A stretch of 64,000 nucleotides of DNA. Source: Lindgomyces ingoldianus (Eukaryota > Ascomycota > Dothideomycetes > Pleosporales > Lindgomycetaceae). How positions within the stretch are numbered: the stretch's first letter is position 1; each line of letters opens with the position of its first letter. This document shows positions 35,854 to 47,125 of this stretch, piece after piece. Below the pieces are notes generated by a model. It worked only from the letters and a program-made list of their open reading frames with translations. It was not told the origin of the DNA and did no database searches. The position numbers and the translations under genes were made by a program. The stretch covers positions 186,001 to 250,000 of the forward strand of contig NW_022985223.1 of the NCBI RefSeq assembly GCF_010093535.1, given 5' to 3'.

Positions 35854-37463
35854 ATGGCCCAGTTGCTGATATCCGTGCTTTTTCTTCCTGTTTTATTGCA
35901 GAGCGCGTCCTGTGGGACTCTCAGCCATGTCAGGCGCAATGATACATTGAGTTTCGCCCTCAACCTCCTTCACGAATCGATGAATTGGATGGACATGTAC
36001 TACGACACCGAAACAGGGTATCTCTACTCCCTAAATGCGGCTGCCTTGACGCATGAAACACGCGCATCGGCTTGGTATGCATCAGGACTATTGGCCAGGA
36101 ACGAGGGCAACGATGTCGAGCAAGCGGTGAGGATTATCCGGAATGTCATCGATGGTCAGCACAAAAATGCCAGCTCCCAATGGTATGGAGACTACCAAAT
36201 CTACCCTGAAGAACCTACCGTCGGCAGGGAGCAGTATCCGCCGGTAATCTACAATTCCTGGGATCCGAATTGGAGAGGCTTCATAGGAACGACTTTCATT
36301 CTGATACTCGAGGAGTTCCCGCATCTAATTCCGCATGAAATCCAGGAATATATGCTAGAGAGTTTGTATAATACGAGTATTGGCGATAGCTACCGTGTTG
36401 GAGGAGTTGATGATGATAATCTCTACCCGGCTTACAGCAACCCTTCGATCATGAGAGCATTTGTGACTGGGTGGACGGGCCGACGACTTAACGAGTCTAA
36501 CATGACTACTGCTGGTGAAATCTACGCAAAAGAGGTCATCGATCTGTTCACTCGAGCCAATACACTATCGGAGTTCAACTCAGGCACCTATGCTGGTGTG
36601 TCCCTGTTTGCCCTGACCCTTTGGGCGAAATACATGCCGGAATCATCGTCCATGGGGCAATATGGCGGCGACATGATCAGAAAAACTTGGGCTACACTGG
36701 GCTCCTTGTATAATGCCAACTTGAAGAATGTGGCAGGGCCGTGGGATCGAAGCTACGGGTATGATATGAACAGGTATCTAAGCATTCTTGCCTTGCAGAT
36801 GTGGACACTGGTCGGGAAAAAAAATGCACCCATCAATGCAAAGGTATATTCAAAGACGTTCCTTCGCAACTCGTCCTGACCTGTCTGCAGCCGTATGCCA
36901 TGGGCCACAAGGACGACTTTGCCATCGGCCCTCTTGTGGCTATACTCGCCCCCTTTCACAACACCCTTATCGACAACGAGACTTTTAACTCACTTTTGAC
37001 ATTTCCTGGTACCCACACTGTCCAGACCTCCGCGTTCTCGCCACCCTACGACACCTACCCTCGCAACATTACCGCTTGGATGTCCCCGTACCTCACTATC
37101 GGTTCCGAAACTTTCTCTGAAAATGTCTTCGGTGGGCCAGCAAGGAGCTCCAATAGCTTCAATCCTGCGGTTGTTCAATGGGCAAGGAATGACGGGACCG
37201 TTGGCTGGTTGACGTTGCATGCTCAAGTCATGGATTTGATTGCAGTGGCAGGCGAGAAAACACTGAATCTTACCTACCCTAGCGGCAACAGCACTAGCAC
37301 CTTCACTTTCTTGGTAGGAACTAATTCAAGGGCAGGTAAGCGTGACGTTGCCAGCTGGGCGGATGTTGAAGGTATGAGTGTGAATATTTCCGGGACGATT
37401 GATCCGGGGTATGTAGTTTCGTTTAATGGTTTGGTTGGAGGCGCTGGGGAGACGATCAAGTAG
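35854..37463 (+). CDS. Secreted protein of unknown function, predicted helical toroid plus beta-sandwich
   Basis: Two exons (35854-36843 and 36891-37463; 47-bp intron) encode 520 residues; an ATG at 35836 would add six. A signal peptide is clear (MAQLLISVLFLPVLLQSASCG). The first two thirds alternate amphipathic helices with aromatic loops (NWMDMYYDTETGYLY, QWYGDYQIYPEEP, NSWDPNWRGFIGTTFI, WDRSYGYDMNRYLSI), as in six-hairpin glycosidases and polysaccharide lyases. The last third looks like beta-strands (TLNLTYPSGNSTSTFTFLVG). Several N-x-S/T sites fit secretion. Candidate active-site residues include Asp/Glu/His/Tyr of WDRSYGYD and AMGHKDDFAIGP. I do not recognise a named CAZy family, so an enzyme role is inference from predicted fold and from the neighbouring transporter and GH127-like gene. 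Confidence 0.8.
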
Positions 37464-40400
37464 GTCCTCATTTCCATTTTCCTGATTTCAATCGGCGCGC
37501 AGAGCTCCTCGCCTATCCTCGTGTTGTCGTGTACAATAACTTAGCTAAAATGCGATAGCAATTTCGAGTTCTGGAACTTCACATACAGTATGCCTTCCGA
37601 CAGCGTGGACATACCAAATGTACTGCTCAAATTTGACCTCTCACGATAATCCACACAAATAACACTTCCGAAATTTATATTTACGAGCAGTTCCTGCGTT
37701 TTCTATTGTTTCCTCGACGTCCCCTTCTATAAGGCTATCTCGCCATATCACCAATGTCACAGCAAAATTATAGCCATTCTCTCAAAAATACTCATTAAAT
37801 ATTTCCCTACTCGCCCTACATATTCCTTGTTTACACTGACTAAAGATTCAACGTTCAGACACTCGATGGCGGTCTTGACGAGGGATGGAACTCAGTGCCA
37901 TCGCAGCAATTAACTGCAGAGTAGTACTTGATTTTATCATAGTACTTGCACTGCTTGTAGATCAAGTGGCACATGATTGCGATAGAGTTAGTGCAAGTGC
38001 AATTGAAGAAAGGGTGCGAGTGGGTTCAGGGTATTAGCTCTGGGCAATTGCATGCGGAACTATGGAAGGGAGTGATAAGCGATGAATAGGGGAGAGGGAG
38101 GTTGTTTTAAACTTTATGGTAGAGTATGATATGTATGCATACTGTGTATGTTGCAGAGCTTTCATTGTAAAGAGTAGATGCTATTTGGTTCCCATTGCTT
38201 GGCATTCATTTAAGAAAATTTACATTGCCCGCGAGTAGAGTCTTACCTTAGTCCTCTTGACTGAGCGTTTGCTAAGTTAGAAAGCGTTTAACCTAACATT
38301 TTGTTGACGAGGTCTTTCAACGTTCACAGCTAAATATCAGTTTTGCACGTCGCCAAAGACTCGAAGTCTCCCAGCTCCCACGTCACTATGGGCTTCCACA
38401 GCCCGCCTTTCACTTCGCGACGACTCTCTCACGTCTACAATTTCCTAGCAACCCCTTCCTACCCATAAAACCTAAGGAACCTAAAAAGGCATTTTTAAGA
38501 AAAATAAAATAAAATAAAAGAGGCAAAAGAGGAATCTTTTTCAGAACCCAGAAACCTCAGACCTGCTACCAATGTTATTCACAGGCCCTGGTTTCTTTGT
38601 TTCAGTTGTAGAGCACCACGTTTACTCGAACTACAACCTTAATGATCGGTCATCGGTAGTGAGGTTGCTTGAGGGGCAAAGTGTGGACTCTTTGCTATAA
38701 CAGCCAAACCGCCTATGATCATTATTGTAAACTTCGAGATTTTTGAAATATTTATAGGACAATTAGAAAGATAATAATTATTTTCAGCCAAGGTCTGCTA
38801 ATGGTTGTTTGCGTGGTTCGAGTCACCGAGTGAGTACGGCGCAGAGAGCTAGTTAGCAGTGATAGCAATGCTGAAAGTGAAAGTGGGTGTGGTGAGTAGA
38901 CTTTCGCTATCCCGCGATTGCCCTGCCTCCCAAATAAGAATTATATGATTTCTGGTAGGAATGTTTATCCTTTTGCCACTCTCCTGGATTCTAGCAAGAT
39001 ACTTAGCAGTTTAGGTTCCCCCCGACCAATATTCTGTAGGAAGTGCTAGCATAGCTTTGAACATGCTTCAAAAGAGAACTTTTGGGAGGGCATGACTATC
39101 GACAAAATAAACTATAACACAAGCGTGTTAAGAATAGATGTCAACCGTGTGGCGAGAAGCCGCACTCGGTCGTTTCTTCTGTGCTCCCATAAGTAGCTGT
39201 TCCGCACGCATTCGCGCCACTTGTAGCATATGCTCCCTCGATTTCATCAATACCTTGGAACACAAGACTCCTTGCTCCACGGAGGAAATAATGGCATCTA
39301 TTTTGAGGTTCCATCATGAAATTCGGAGTGGAATTATCGACTTCGTGTTTCCTCCATCATTGGTCTCCTCTCTCCGTGTTTGGACTCTACAAGGGAGGTA
39401 AGATCAACATATCGCTCAATGCCTTTTCCTATCCTTCACACCAACAGCAAATTTGTTCTTAGACTTCTGGGCAAATCCAGAGCCTTCAGGATACTATGTA
39501 ATACACGCTTGACATTATGGTAGTCAACAAAAAAGGAATGGTGGCCAATTTGGCTGTTCATAACTTTCTCTCATTACCTCATCCTGGAGCTCGTGGCCAA
39601 TTTCAACTCCCAGTACAGCCCCAGATATAGGCGTAGTTTCAGGGTTCACCGAGATAGAAGGTGAAGCGTCACCTTTAGGATGGGGGCTGCGCACCTTCTT
39701 GGAACGCCTCCTTATGTGTGGTCCGATTGGTGAGATTCAGCAGATTCTCACAAAGGCGGGACCGGGGACTACATATACTTGCAGGTTCAAAACCCAATGG
39801 CCTCAAATATTAACTTAATAGTCACCATGTTCAGTCTCCATCTTGGAGGGGAGACTTCTACGCAGACCGCTAAGAGGGGTTTAGCGGTCTTAGCTCACTT
39901 TCTGACTTCAACTACCTGGTGAAGCCGGACACAATACTTTCTCATCATCGTCTCTTCCATGGCGCTTGCATATCGAGCATAACTACCCCTCGTACCATTT
40001 AATTTGGAAATCTTCATCGAACAGTCGGCCCATCCCTCTTTCGCGTCCTGACTGGTGGAGAGTTTGGCGCCAGAATGCCGAAAGCTCAGCGTCGGCACTG
40101 AAAGGAGCACAATGCCGGAGTAATTACCTCCTACCACGAGTTGTTTGATGCCAGAGGGAGCGCTGATCGGAAAATCTCCCGACTAAAGAGATATTATTCC
40201 AGAAGGGGATCTTGCTCCACATCATCTGGGGCTCACGACGACGATACTCCGACGATCATGCTCATCTACTTGTGCGGGGAAACGTGGTGCGACTACCATA
40301 AATCCAGGACGACAATTTTGATATATATTGTTCTCTAAGACGATGTGCTCTTCCTGCACCTGCATTGCCGGCAAACTTGAAATTTCTAAACTTGTTTTAC

Positions 40401-40489
40401 CGAAAGGCAACTTGAGGCGATTTACAACCAATCCATTTTCCTTCGTTTCACAGCGACTGATTATCATTAGAACCTACCCCTGAGCAATA
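37464..40489. other. 3-kb AT-rich region without an intact gene
   Basis: Mostly short frames. An AAAAT-type tract lies at 38500-38519. The minus strand at about 39740-39530 reads open for some 65 codons (HIRRRSKKVRSPHPKGDAS, then ISGAVLGVEIGHELQDE) and could be a fragment of a lost gene. Near the right end, a GCGGGG motif (40274-40279) and a TATA-like ATATATATT (about 40320-40329) may belong to the GH127-like gene promoter; these are motif matches only. Confidence 0.4.
38500..38519. repeat. AAAAT tandem repeat
   Basis: A short run of AAAAT units in AT-rich intergenic DNA. Confidence 0.75.
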
Positions 40490-42358
40490 ATGATCGGATA
40501 TAACAGTAGCCGCAGCTTGCTGCACATCATCGTTGCATCGCTTGGCCTTATCGTTTCAGCCATTTCTCAGGCAGTTCCTCCAGTAGCCACAGAGATAGGT
40601 GCCTCTGCCTTTGCTTTCGATCTCAGCCAAGTCTCACTCACCAGTGGCCGCTTTTTGGATAATCAGCAGAGAACGCTCACATATTTAAAATGGGTCGACG
40701 TCGAGCGGCTGCTCTACAATTTCCGTGCGAACCATAAGCTGTCCACCAACGGCGCTACGTCAAATGGCGGATGGGATGCACCAACATTCCCCTTTCGCAC
40801 TCATGCCCAAGGTCATTTCCTTACAGCGTGGGCACAATGCTATGCCACTCTGGGAGATACTACCTGTCGAGACCGAGCTGCCTACTTCGTGGCTGAACTA
40901 GCCAAATGTCAGGCCAATAACGCGGCTGCAGGATTCAGCGCAGGATATCTTTCAGGATTTCCAGAGTCCGACTTCACTGCTCTAGAGGCACGGACGCTTA
41001 GCAATGGGAATGTTCCATACTATGTCATCCACAAGACTATGGCTGGGCTACTCGACGTTTGGAAACACATTGGAGACACAAAAGCCCGGGACGTTCTTCT
41101 ATCACTTGCAGCATGGGTCAACACCCGCACCAGCAAACTGAACTACAGCCAGATGCAAACTTTGATGGGTACGGAGTTTGGCGGGATGAACGAAGTTCTC
41201 GCAGATATCTATCATCAGACTGGAAACAAGACCTGGCTCACTGCCGCCCAACGGTTCGATCACGCAGCTGTATTCGACCCACTGGCATCGAACCAGGACC
41301 AACTCAATGGGCTACATGCGAACACGCAGGTGCCTAAGTGGATCGGTGCTACTCGCGAATTCAAGGCTACAGGAACAGCACGCTACCGAGATATTGCGTC
41401 CAATGCCTGGGACATAACCATCAAAGCGCATTCATACGCAATCGGAGGAAACAGCCAAGCCGAGCATTTCCATGAACCGAACGGCATCGCCTCGCATCTC
41501 ACCAACGACACTGCTGAGGCATGCAACAGCTACAACATGCTAAAGTTGACTAGAGAATTGTGGACGTTGAACCCCTCATCAACTGCCTACTTCGACTTCT
41601 ATGAGCGGACTCTAATAAACCACCTTCTTGGCCAGCAAAATCCAGCAGACAGTCACGGACACATAACCTACTTCACTCCTCTCAATCCCGGTGGGCGTCG
41701 CGGAGTGGGTCCGGCATGGGGTGGAGGCACGTGGAGTACGGACTACAATTCCTTTTGGTGCTGTCAAGGCACCGGCATGGAGACAAATACCAAACTAATG
41801 GATTCAATCTACGGCTACGACAGCTCAAGCCTCTACGTGAATCTGTTCACAGGCTCCGTGCTGAAGTGGACCCAGCGCAGCGTTACCGTGACGCAAACCA
41901 CTACATTCCCAGTCAGCGATACAACGACCTTAAAGGTGACCGGCACTGGAGACTGGGCAATGAATATTCGCATTCCATCGTGGACATCAAACGTTGAAAT
42001 CTCCATCAACGGTCAGGAACAAAGCGTAAGCGCCACTCCAGGATCCTATGCCCGAATCTCACGCACGTGGACCTCCGGAGACACGGTCACTGTGAGACTA
42101 CCGATGACATTGCGAACGATCGCCGCGAACGATCAGACGAGTGTTGCGGCTGTTGCTTTTGGACCGGTTGTTTTATCTGGGAATTATGGCAGCACCACGG
42201 TCTCTTCAATGCCAACACTGTCCTTGACCTCAATTAAGAGAACTAGTACTTCTAGTCTGGATTTTACAGCGACTGCTAATGGGCAAAGCGTCAAGTTGGG
42301 TCCATTTTATGACGCTCAAGGGTTCAATTACAACGTTTATTGGGCTATCGGCAGCTAG
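40490..42358 (+). CDS. Secreted GH127-like beta-L-arabinofuranosidase (DUF1680)
   Basis: Intronless gene of 622 residues with a signal peptide (LLHIIVASLGLIVSAISQA). The (alpha/alpha)6 catalytic domain has the GH127 signatures: WDAPTFPFRTHAQGHFLTAW near residue 95, GGMNEVLADIYHQTGN near 231, HFHEPNG near 326, TAEACNSYNMLKL (Glu343, Cys345) and NSFWCCQGTGMET (Cys424, Cys425). By analogy with Bifidobacterium HypBA1, Glu325 would be the acid/base, Glu343/Cys345/Cys424/Cys425 the zinc site and Cys424 the nucleophile. A beta-sandwich domain follows. The complete cysteine set argues for an active enzyme that removes L-arabinofuranose from plant glycoproteins or polysaccharides. The absence of introns could mean old bacterial origin, which remains untested. 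Confidence 0.93.
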   Translation: MIGYNSSRSLLHIIVASLGLIVSAISQAVPPVATEIGASAFAFDLSQVSLTSGRFLDNQQRTLTYLKWVDVERLLYNFRANHKLSTNGATSNGGWDAPTFPFRTHAQGHFLTAWAQCYATLGDTTCRDRAAYFVAELAKCQANNAAAGFSAGYLSGFPESDFTALEARTLSNGNVPYYVIHKTMAGLLDVWKHIGDTKARDVLLSLAAWVNTRTSKLNYSQMQTLMGTEFGGMNEVLADIYHQTGNKTWLTAAQRFDHAAVFDPLASNQDQLNGLHANTQVPKWIGATREFKATGTARYRDIASNAWDITIKAHSYAIGGNSQAEHFHEPNGIASHLTNDTAEACNSYNMLKLTRELWTLNPSSTAYFDFYERTLINHLLGQQNPADSHGHITYFTPLNPGGRRGVGPAWGGGTWSTDYNSFWCCQGTGMETNTKLMDSIYGYDSSSLYVNLFTGSVLKWTQRSVTVTQTTTFPVSDTTTLKVTGTGDWAMNIRIPSWTSNVEISINGQEQSVSATPGSYARISRTWTSGDTVTVRLPMTLRTIAANDQTSVAAVAFGPVVLSGNYGSTTVSSMPTLSLTSIKRTSTSSLDFTATANGQSVKLGPFYDAQGFNYNVYWAIGS

Positions 42359-42608
42359 ACAGCGCCCATTTTGTGCGCAAGGCATGAACTTGGAAATATA
42401 TACTCTCTAAATACATGATAATTTTATGGACGGGGGAATTATAAGTACAAATTGGACGGACTTCAAGCCCAAAAAAATAAAAATAATCTTAATTCAAATA
42501 GTACATTGAAGAAGTAATCCTTCCACCGCCCAGTATATTCTTGAGCTCATGGTCAGTGCCATCAGGGCCCCGCCTCCAGCGGGGTAGTTCTACTCAATCG
42601 CTACAATT

Positions 42609-43860
42609 CTAAGCAAAGAATGTGATAGCTCTCTTGGTCGACTCTTCCTTAGCCGGTGTCTTGGGGATACCATCATCGAAGTCTGTGTCTCGACATTCGT
42701 CCGTGGACTCGCTCCATTGAACTTGGTTCATCTGACCAGACTCGGGATATTGGAACACGTACCCATCTTCGAGCTCAACAGATACCTGGGAAAATTATTA
42801 TTAGCATGTGTGAAAATTTCGTCCCTTGGTTGAAGAATGGAAGACCTACCGTGCTGGTATATTTGCCGTTAAAGACTCCCTGCCAAGCAAATTCACGGCA
42901 GTACAATTCTTTTCCAGGGCTGACCTCCATCTTGAAAGTCCAGCCAAATTCCTTGGTATCCTCGACGGTGGTTGAAATCGTATCCGTCCTCTGGAATTGG
43001 TAACTGAGTTCGTAGGAGGCTTTGACACCGATGTCCATGACTTCGCCGGAGATTTCCACAGAGTACTTGATGCCGAATGTGTGCATGGTGCTTTGAGTCC
43101 ATGTCTTGCTTGTTTTCTCAGTTCTTTTGTGAGTGACTTCTTTGTAGATCTTGTCCCCGCCGTTGATGTTGTTGAGATGTTGGTAGTCAAGACTGACTGG
43201 CTGCAAGCCCCTGTTAGGAGTTAGCCGCACGTCCTTCGCAGGTTAACAATTTCACGGAACAGAAACTCACTTCTTCTCTGCGTTCAGATCATCTGGATTC
43301 TCCTCAAACTTGACGTCTCCGATGGTGATCTTCTTGATCTCCCCACGCAAGAAGTTGAAACCAAGTTGGTCAATGTCATAACCTTGCCGCCCGAAAGCAG
43401 TCATCATGATACCGGACCCGACATCATGATCAAAAGAAGCCTGACCGCCGGTATCCTTCCCTACATTGAGTTCCTTACCCGTCTGGGTCTTGAGGTAGAG
43501 TCTGCCTAAAGCGTGCGCCTTGCCATCGCCCCACGTGGTGGCTTGGATGATTTTGTCATTGGCAGGATCCCATGAGATTATTCCGTGTCGATCTCCATCA
43601 ATTCTACCGTGAAGCTCACCAACGGAGCCATCAGAGTAAGAGAATCGGATAGCTCTGACGCGCTCGTTGTTGGACCAGACCTCTACACCAGTGATGATCG
43701 GTCCCTGTTTCCATTTCGTCTCACACCATGGAGATCCAGTGTCTGACGACCCTGTCGCGGAGACTGGAGCCCAAGGTCCTTCGTCGCAGTCGCTAGCAGA
43801 GCTGAGAGTGAAGAGAAGGGAGAGAGTCCCGAGAAGGAGAGTTCTCGGGTTGAAGAACAT
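42609..43860 (-). CDS. Secreted jacalin-like lectin / aerolysin-like pore-forming family protein
   Basis: Three exons (43860-43271, 43210-42850, 42785-42609) encode 375 residues, all junctions in frame. A signal peptide is present (RTLLLGTLSLLFTLSSASD). Residues about 35-190 look like a jacalin-type beta-prism: ITGVEVWSNNERVRAIRFSY, DGSVGELHG and a closing strand with GDVKFEE. Residues about 200-320 are Ser/Thr-rich alternating strands (KRTEKTSKTWTQSTMHTFGI, SYELSYQFQRTDTISTTVED) typical of the aerolysin/natterin superfamily stem. The C-terminal 50 residues are acidic with two Cys. Proteins with this layout bind glycans and some form membrane pores; activity here is not shown. It converges on the GH127-like gene, with only 250 bases between the stops. 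Confidence 0.8.
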
Positions 43861-45670
43861 GTTGGCTTAGATAAATCTCTTTGAGAAAAAAGGGTTTCAA
43901 GTAACTTAACGAGTGTAAAGAGTTTGCCAAAAGAATGTATCAGAAAAGAGTGACTGGTTGCACAGAGTAAAAGAAAGGTCCTCAGTCCGAAGCTGAAACC
44001 TGGCGATGCGGAATGGAAAATAAAACCGGGCGAGGCTGTGACCTTCTTATACATGGAAATCAAGATACAATGAATACGAATGTAGGATGCATTTCTCCTA
44101 AGACCATGTTGTCTCCGATGTTACGTTTTCCTAAAAGGGAAGGCATATTGGTCGCAGGATTCTCCAACTCCGCCACAGTCATGCAGGATCGTTTAGTCGG
44201 AGATTTCGATCGGAACTCGAAACATCTGTTGAATAGGCGGATACTAAATGTGTTTCGAAACTCAATGCAAATATATGGACGATCAGTGGGATATCGTGCT
44301 CAGCCACGTCCTGCGAATCCTTGTTCGTATTCTCACAACCCCAACTCATTCCGGCCTCTTCCTTCTTCATCAATAACCTACCAGTTACATTCATATACGA
44401 GCGTCGCGTATATTCTCATTTAAGAGCATCGCCTGTCAACAATCTCCACCCTTTTACCGTAGCCATTGTGTATCTATGGCGAGTCGGCGGGCTAATTCGA
44501 TGTTACTTAGGATTGAGCCTTGTCCACCAACTTCATTCTATTGTATGCATAGTTGAACAACTACCAAGTAATGCTCTAAAAATGTCCTTCCAATTACGAT
44601 AGCCTTCCCTTCGTTTCACCCTACCTTCCCATTCTATTAGTCTTACTGATGCAATGCACCGAGTTTGTTAACGGCTAGTGAGTTTTCACCTTTTTAGGCA
44701 CAAGTGCCCATTGCTATATACGGTACGCATCTACTTACATGACCTATTTCTATACCATTGGCTTGCCGCTGTTGTTAAACTGTACGACTCGATAAACCAT
44801 CGCCTAGCGCCATTGCAGACCCATAAATCCTATAACCCAAGCCTCGAGCGCCGCAAAACCCACTTCTTGCGTGGCCACGATGGGAGGGCAAAAATATGAG
44901 TGAGGTGGCGGAGTTGGACCCAATGGAGGTTTATTCTCCATTAAAGAATAAAGCTAACTATGGGGTCATGAATAATATGCATAGAGAAACCCTCGATCTA
45001 TGACGACGAAGGGATTCCGCTTGACTACACACTCAATATTAACTGGTGTCTAGTCTCAGATCGGAATTTGTCTACATCCTAAGGACCGTCAACTGGGGCG
45101 ACGCAGATGGCGACTGAGAATGGAGACATCTTCCCGAAAGCTCGGCTAGGGGAACCCTAGTTCACTTGGACTTTCAGATTCTATGACTTTAGTTTGTCAG
45201 TATCTGCGTTCGCCAAATTGACCTGGAAGGAGTCAGACGACAATCACAAAGAATGAGCACAGGAGGAGACAGAGAACGACCCTGAATTACCTTCTGCATA
45301 TCGGGCCACATATCTTCCTCCTTCCAAATCGTACTACTCCAGATACCTCCCCTCAACCTTGTCCTTCGGGATGTCGTCGATGAAGTTCTTAATGCGTTTG
45401 GAATGAGTGAGTTTACCCAATGTGACGAACGGAAATTCATAAAGCCTCGCGCGGAAGTTGATTTAGAAAACGAAGTATCGGTGAGGGATTACCAGGTGAC
45501 TTGAGGGGGGTCTGTGTAGGAAGGAAGTGGAAATATTCTCGCTAGGAAGCATCCAGCGACGTCAATACTTCACCAGCGAAGTGACGCTAGTCGCGCGTGA
45601 ATGAATTGCCGACTGCCCTCCATACTTCCACCCCACCACGACTCACAACTTGCAACTAACCAGCCGTACA
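43861..45670. other. Gene-poor region with possible gene fragments
   Basis: No intact gene. On the minus strand at about 45480-45180 a frame contains REFPFVTLGKLTHSKRIKNF and IDDIPKDKVEGRYLE, then a stop, then YDLEGGRYVARYAEGNSGS. This reads like a broken coding sequence that I cannot name. The first 200 bases or so are the promoter of the jacalin/aerolysin-like gene. Confidence 0.35.
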
Positions 45671-47125
45671 ATGACCTCCCCACACCCTAATATCATTGTG
45701 CAGCTATCTGAGATGACTGAAGTTACATCTGAGAAAGGACTAAGTTTCTACGACCTTATCACTATTAAGCATACAATGAATCGGCTTACGAGGATTTCCT
45801 AGGCTCGAAACCTATCCGGACGGCTGAACCTGACGTTGGAGCTATCGGAAAATTGTACAAAATGAGCTTGGGCTTACGAAAACCGAATTATGCAAGGCTG
45901 AGTTCCTCGTCGAAGGTTCGGTCAACGAGGTCTTCACTCTCATATGCTCCGATGTGAATGCGCATCGACAAGCATTACGTCTCCAGCGTTGCTCTACTAG
46001 TTCACCTCGGGTTGCGGATGCTGAGCGAGTATTCAGCAAACCATTTTTTTTTTCGTGGAATCCACTCGGGCTCCTCTTCCACCGGTACTCAAGTAGAGCG
46101 CGGATTTCGACAACGAGCTCGATTTCGAGTGGGTGTTGATGGATGGAGTACCTAGCAAAATGTTAAAGAAGGAAGCCCTTGTCAAGAAGGCCATTGGGTA
46201 CGTGGTACAATATTCCGAAAACAATTCTCGCAAATTAGGAGTCTCTACACAGTTGGCTAATGTCGTGGCCCGTTTTAATAGCAATTAGACTAGATTACGA
46301 CCTTGTGGAGTAAGACCCAGATAAGTTCTACTCACATTTCTTGAATTAGGCCATCTCCTTGCTGTTGTAATCGGTAACTACATTAGCCAGGAAGTATCGC
46401 GCGGACCATTCAATATAGCTATGACTGGCTCGAAGCGTGTCTCCAATTCTGCATCAACGACTGAGAGCGTTTCACTAGACGGGAACGACAACGAACTAAA
46501 TGCTGCAACTGGCACGAAGAGACATGCGACTCAGCTCCTCAAGCCCCTCCCAACGGTATTTACCAAAGATAATAGGTCCTTTTTTCGACATCACTACGAC
46601 CTCAACGCCGCCAACACCCTCGTAGATGACACCGGAGATGTCACTGTTATCGTCTATCGGGAATGCATCCAAACCGTTCCTCTCTGGTGTACGTGTTAAA
46701 TGTCACACTTTCATAACGACCGGTCATATGATGAGCCTTTGGACTAGGAGTTCTTCATAAAAAAAGGGGCGATGGGACTAAAGAACCAAAAGAGTGTTCC
46801 GAGGAGCTGCAGCAAGAATACGAGCAAACACAGCTTCAAAAATTCTTCTTCGAGGAAATGGAGAAGTTGCCGCCAGAATCGGCTAAGATCTACAAGGAGA
46901 ATGCCTTGCAAGTAGACTTTGATTGGGGTGGGGTTCTGTGCCTATGAACTATGGTACAATCCACGGACAAGTGGTTGGAGAACCCCGAGAAGGGAGAGGA
47001 AGCAATGAGTCTAAAGGATGCCTTTCAGAACTAATAGGGCGCAGACGCGTCGCTCAGTGCGCACTGGATAGCTGGGTAATCTCTCAAGGTTCGTGCTGGC
47101 GTTGCACAGAGTCTTTACTGTGGTA
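45671..47125 (+). pseudogene. Decayed APH-fold (aminoglycoside phosphotransferase-like) kinase
   Basis: Recognisable pieces of a fungal APH-domain protein occur in order in different frames, broken by stops and shifts. They are: a possible start MTSPHPNIIVQLSEMTE (45671); LDFEWVLMDGVPSKMLKKEA (about 46110-46170), the hinge strand of these kinases; HHYDLNAANTLVDDTGDVTV (about 46590-46650), the catalytic loop with HxDxxxxN; the following strand with CIQTVPLW; then YEQTQLQKFFFEEMEKLPPE (about 46819-46878) and a C-terminal segment with DKWLENPEKGEEAMSLKDAF (about 46960-47020). In intact relatives the Asp of the metal-binding strand follows the catalytic loop; here it reads VYRECIQ, so the residue is lost. 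No single reading frame joins these parts. Confidence 0.75.

Noticed and set aside
39530..39740. Minus-strand HIRRRSKKVRSPHPKGDAS segment as a Zn2Cys6 transcription factor
   Set aside because: The Arg/Lys run resembles the linker region, but the six cysteines are absent and the frame is short.
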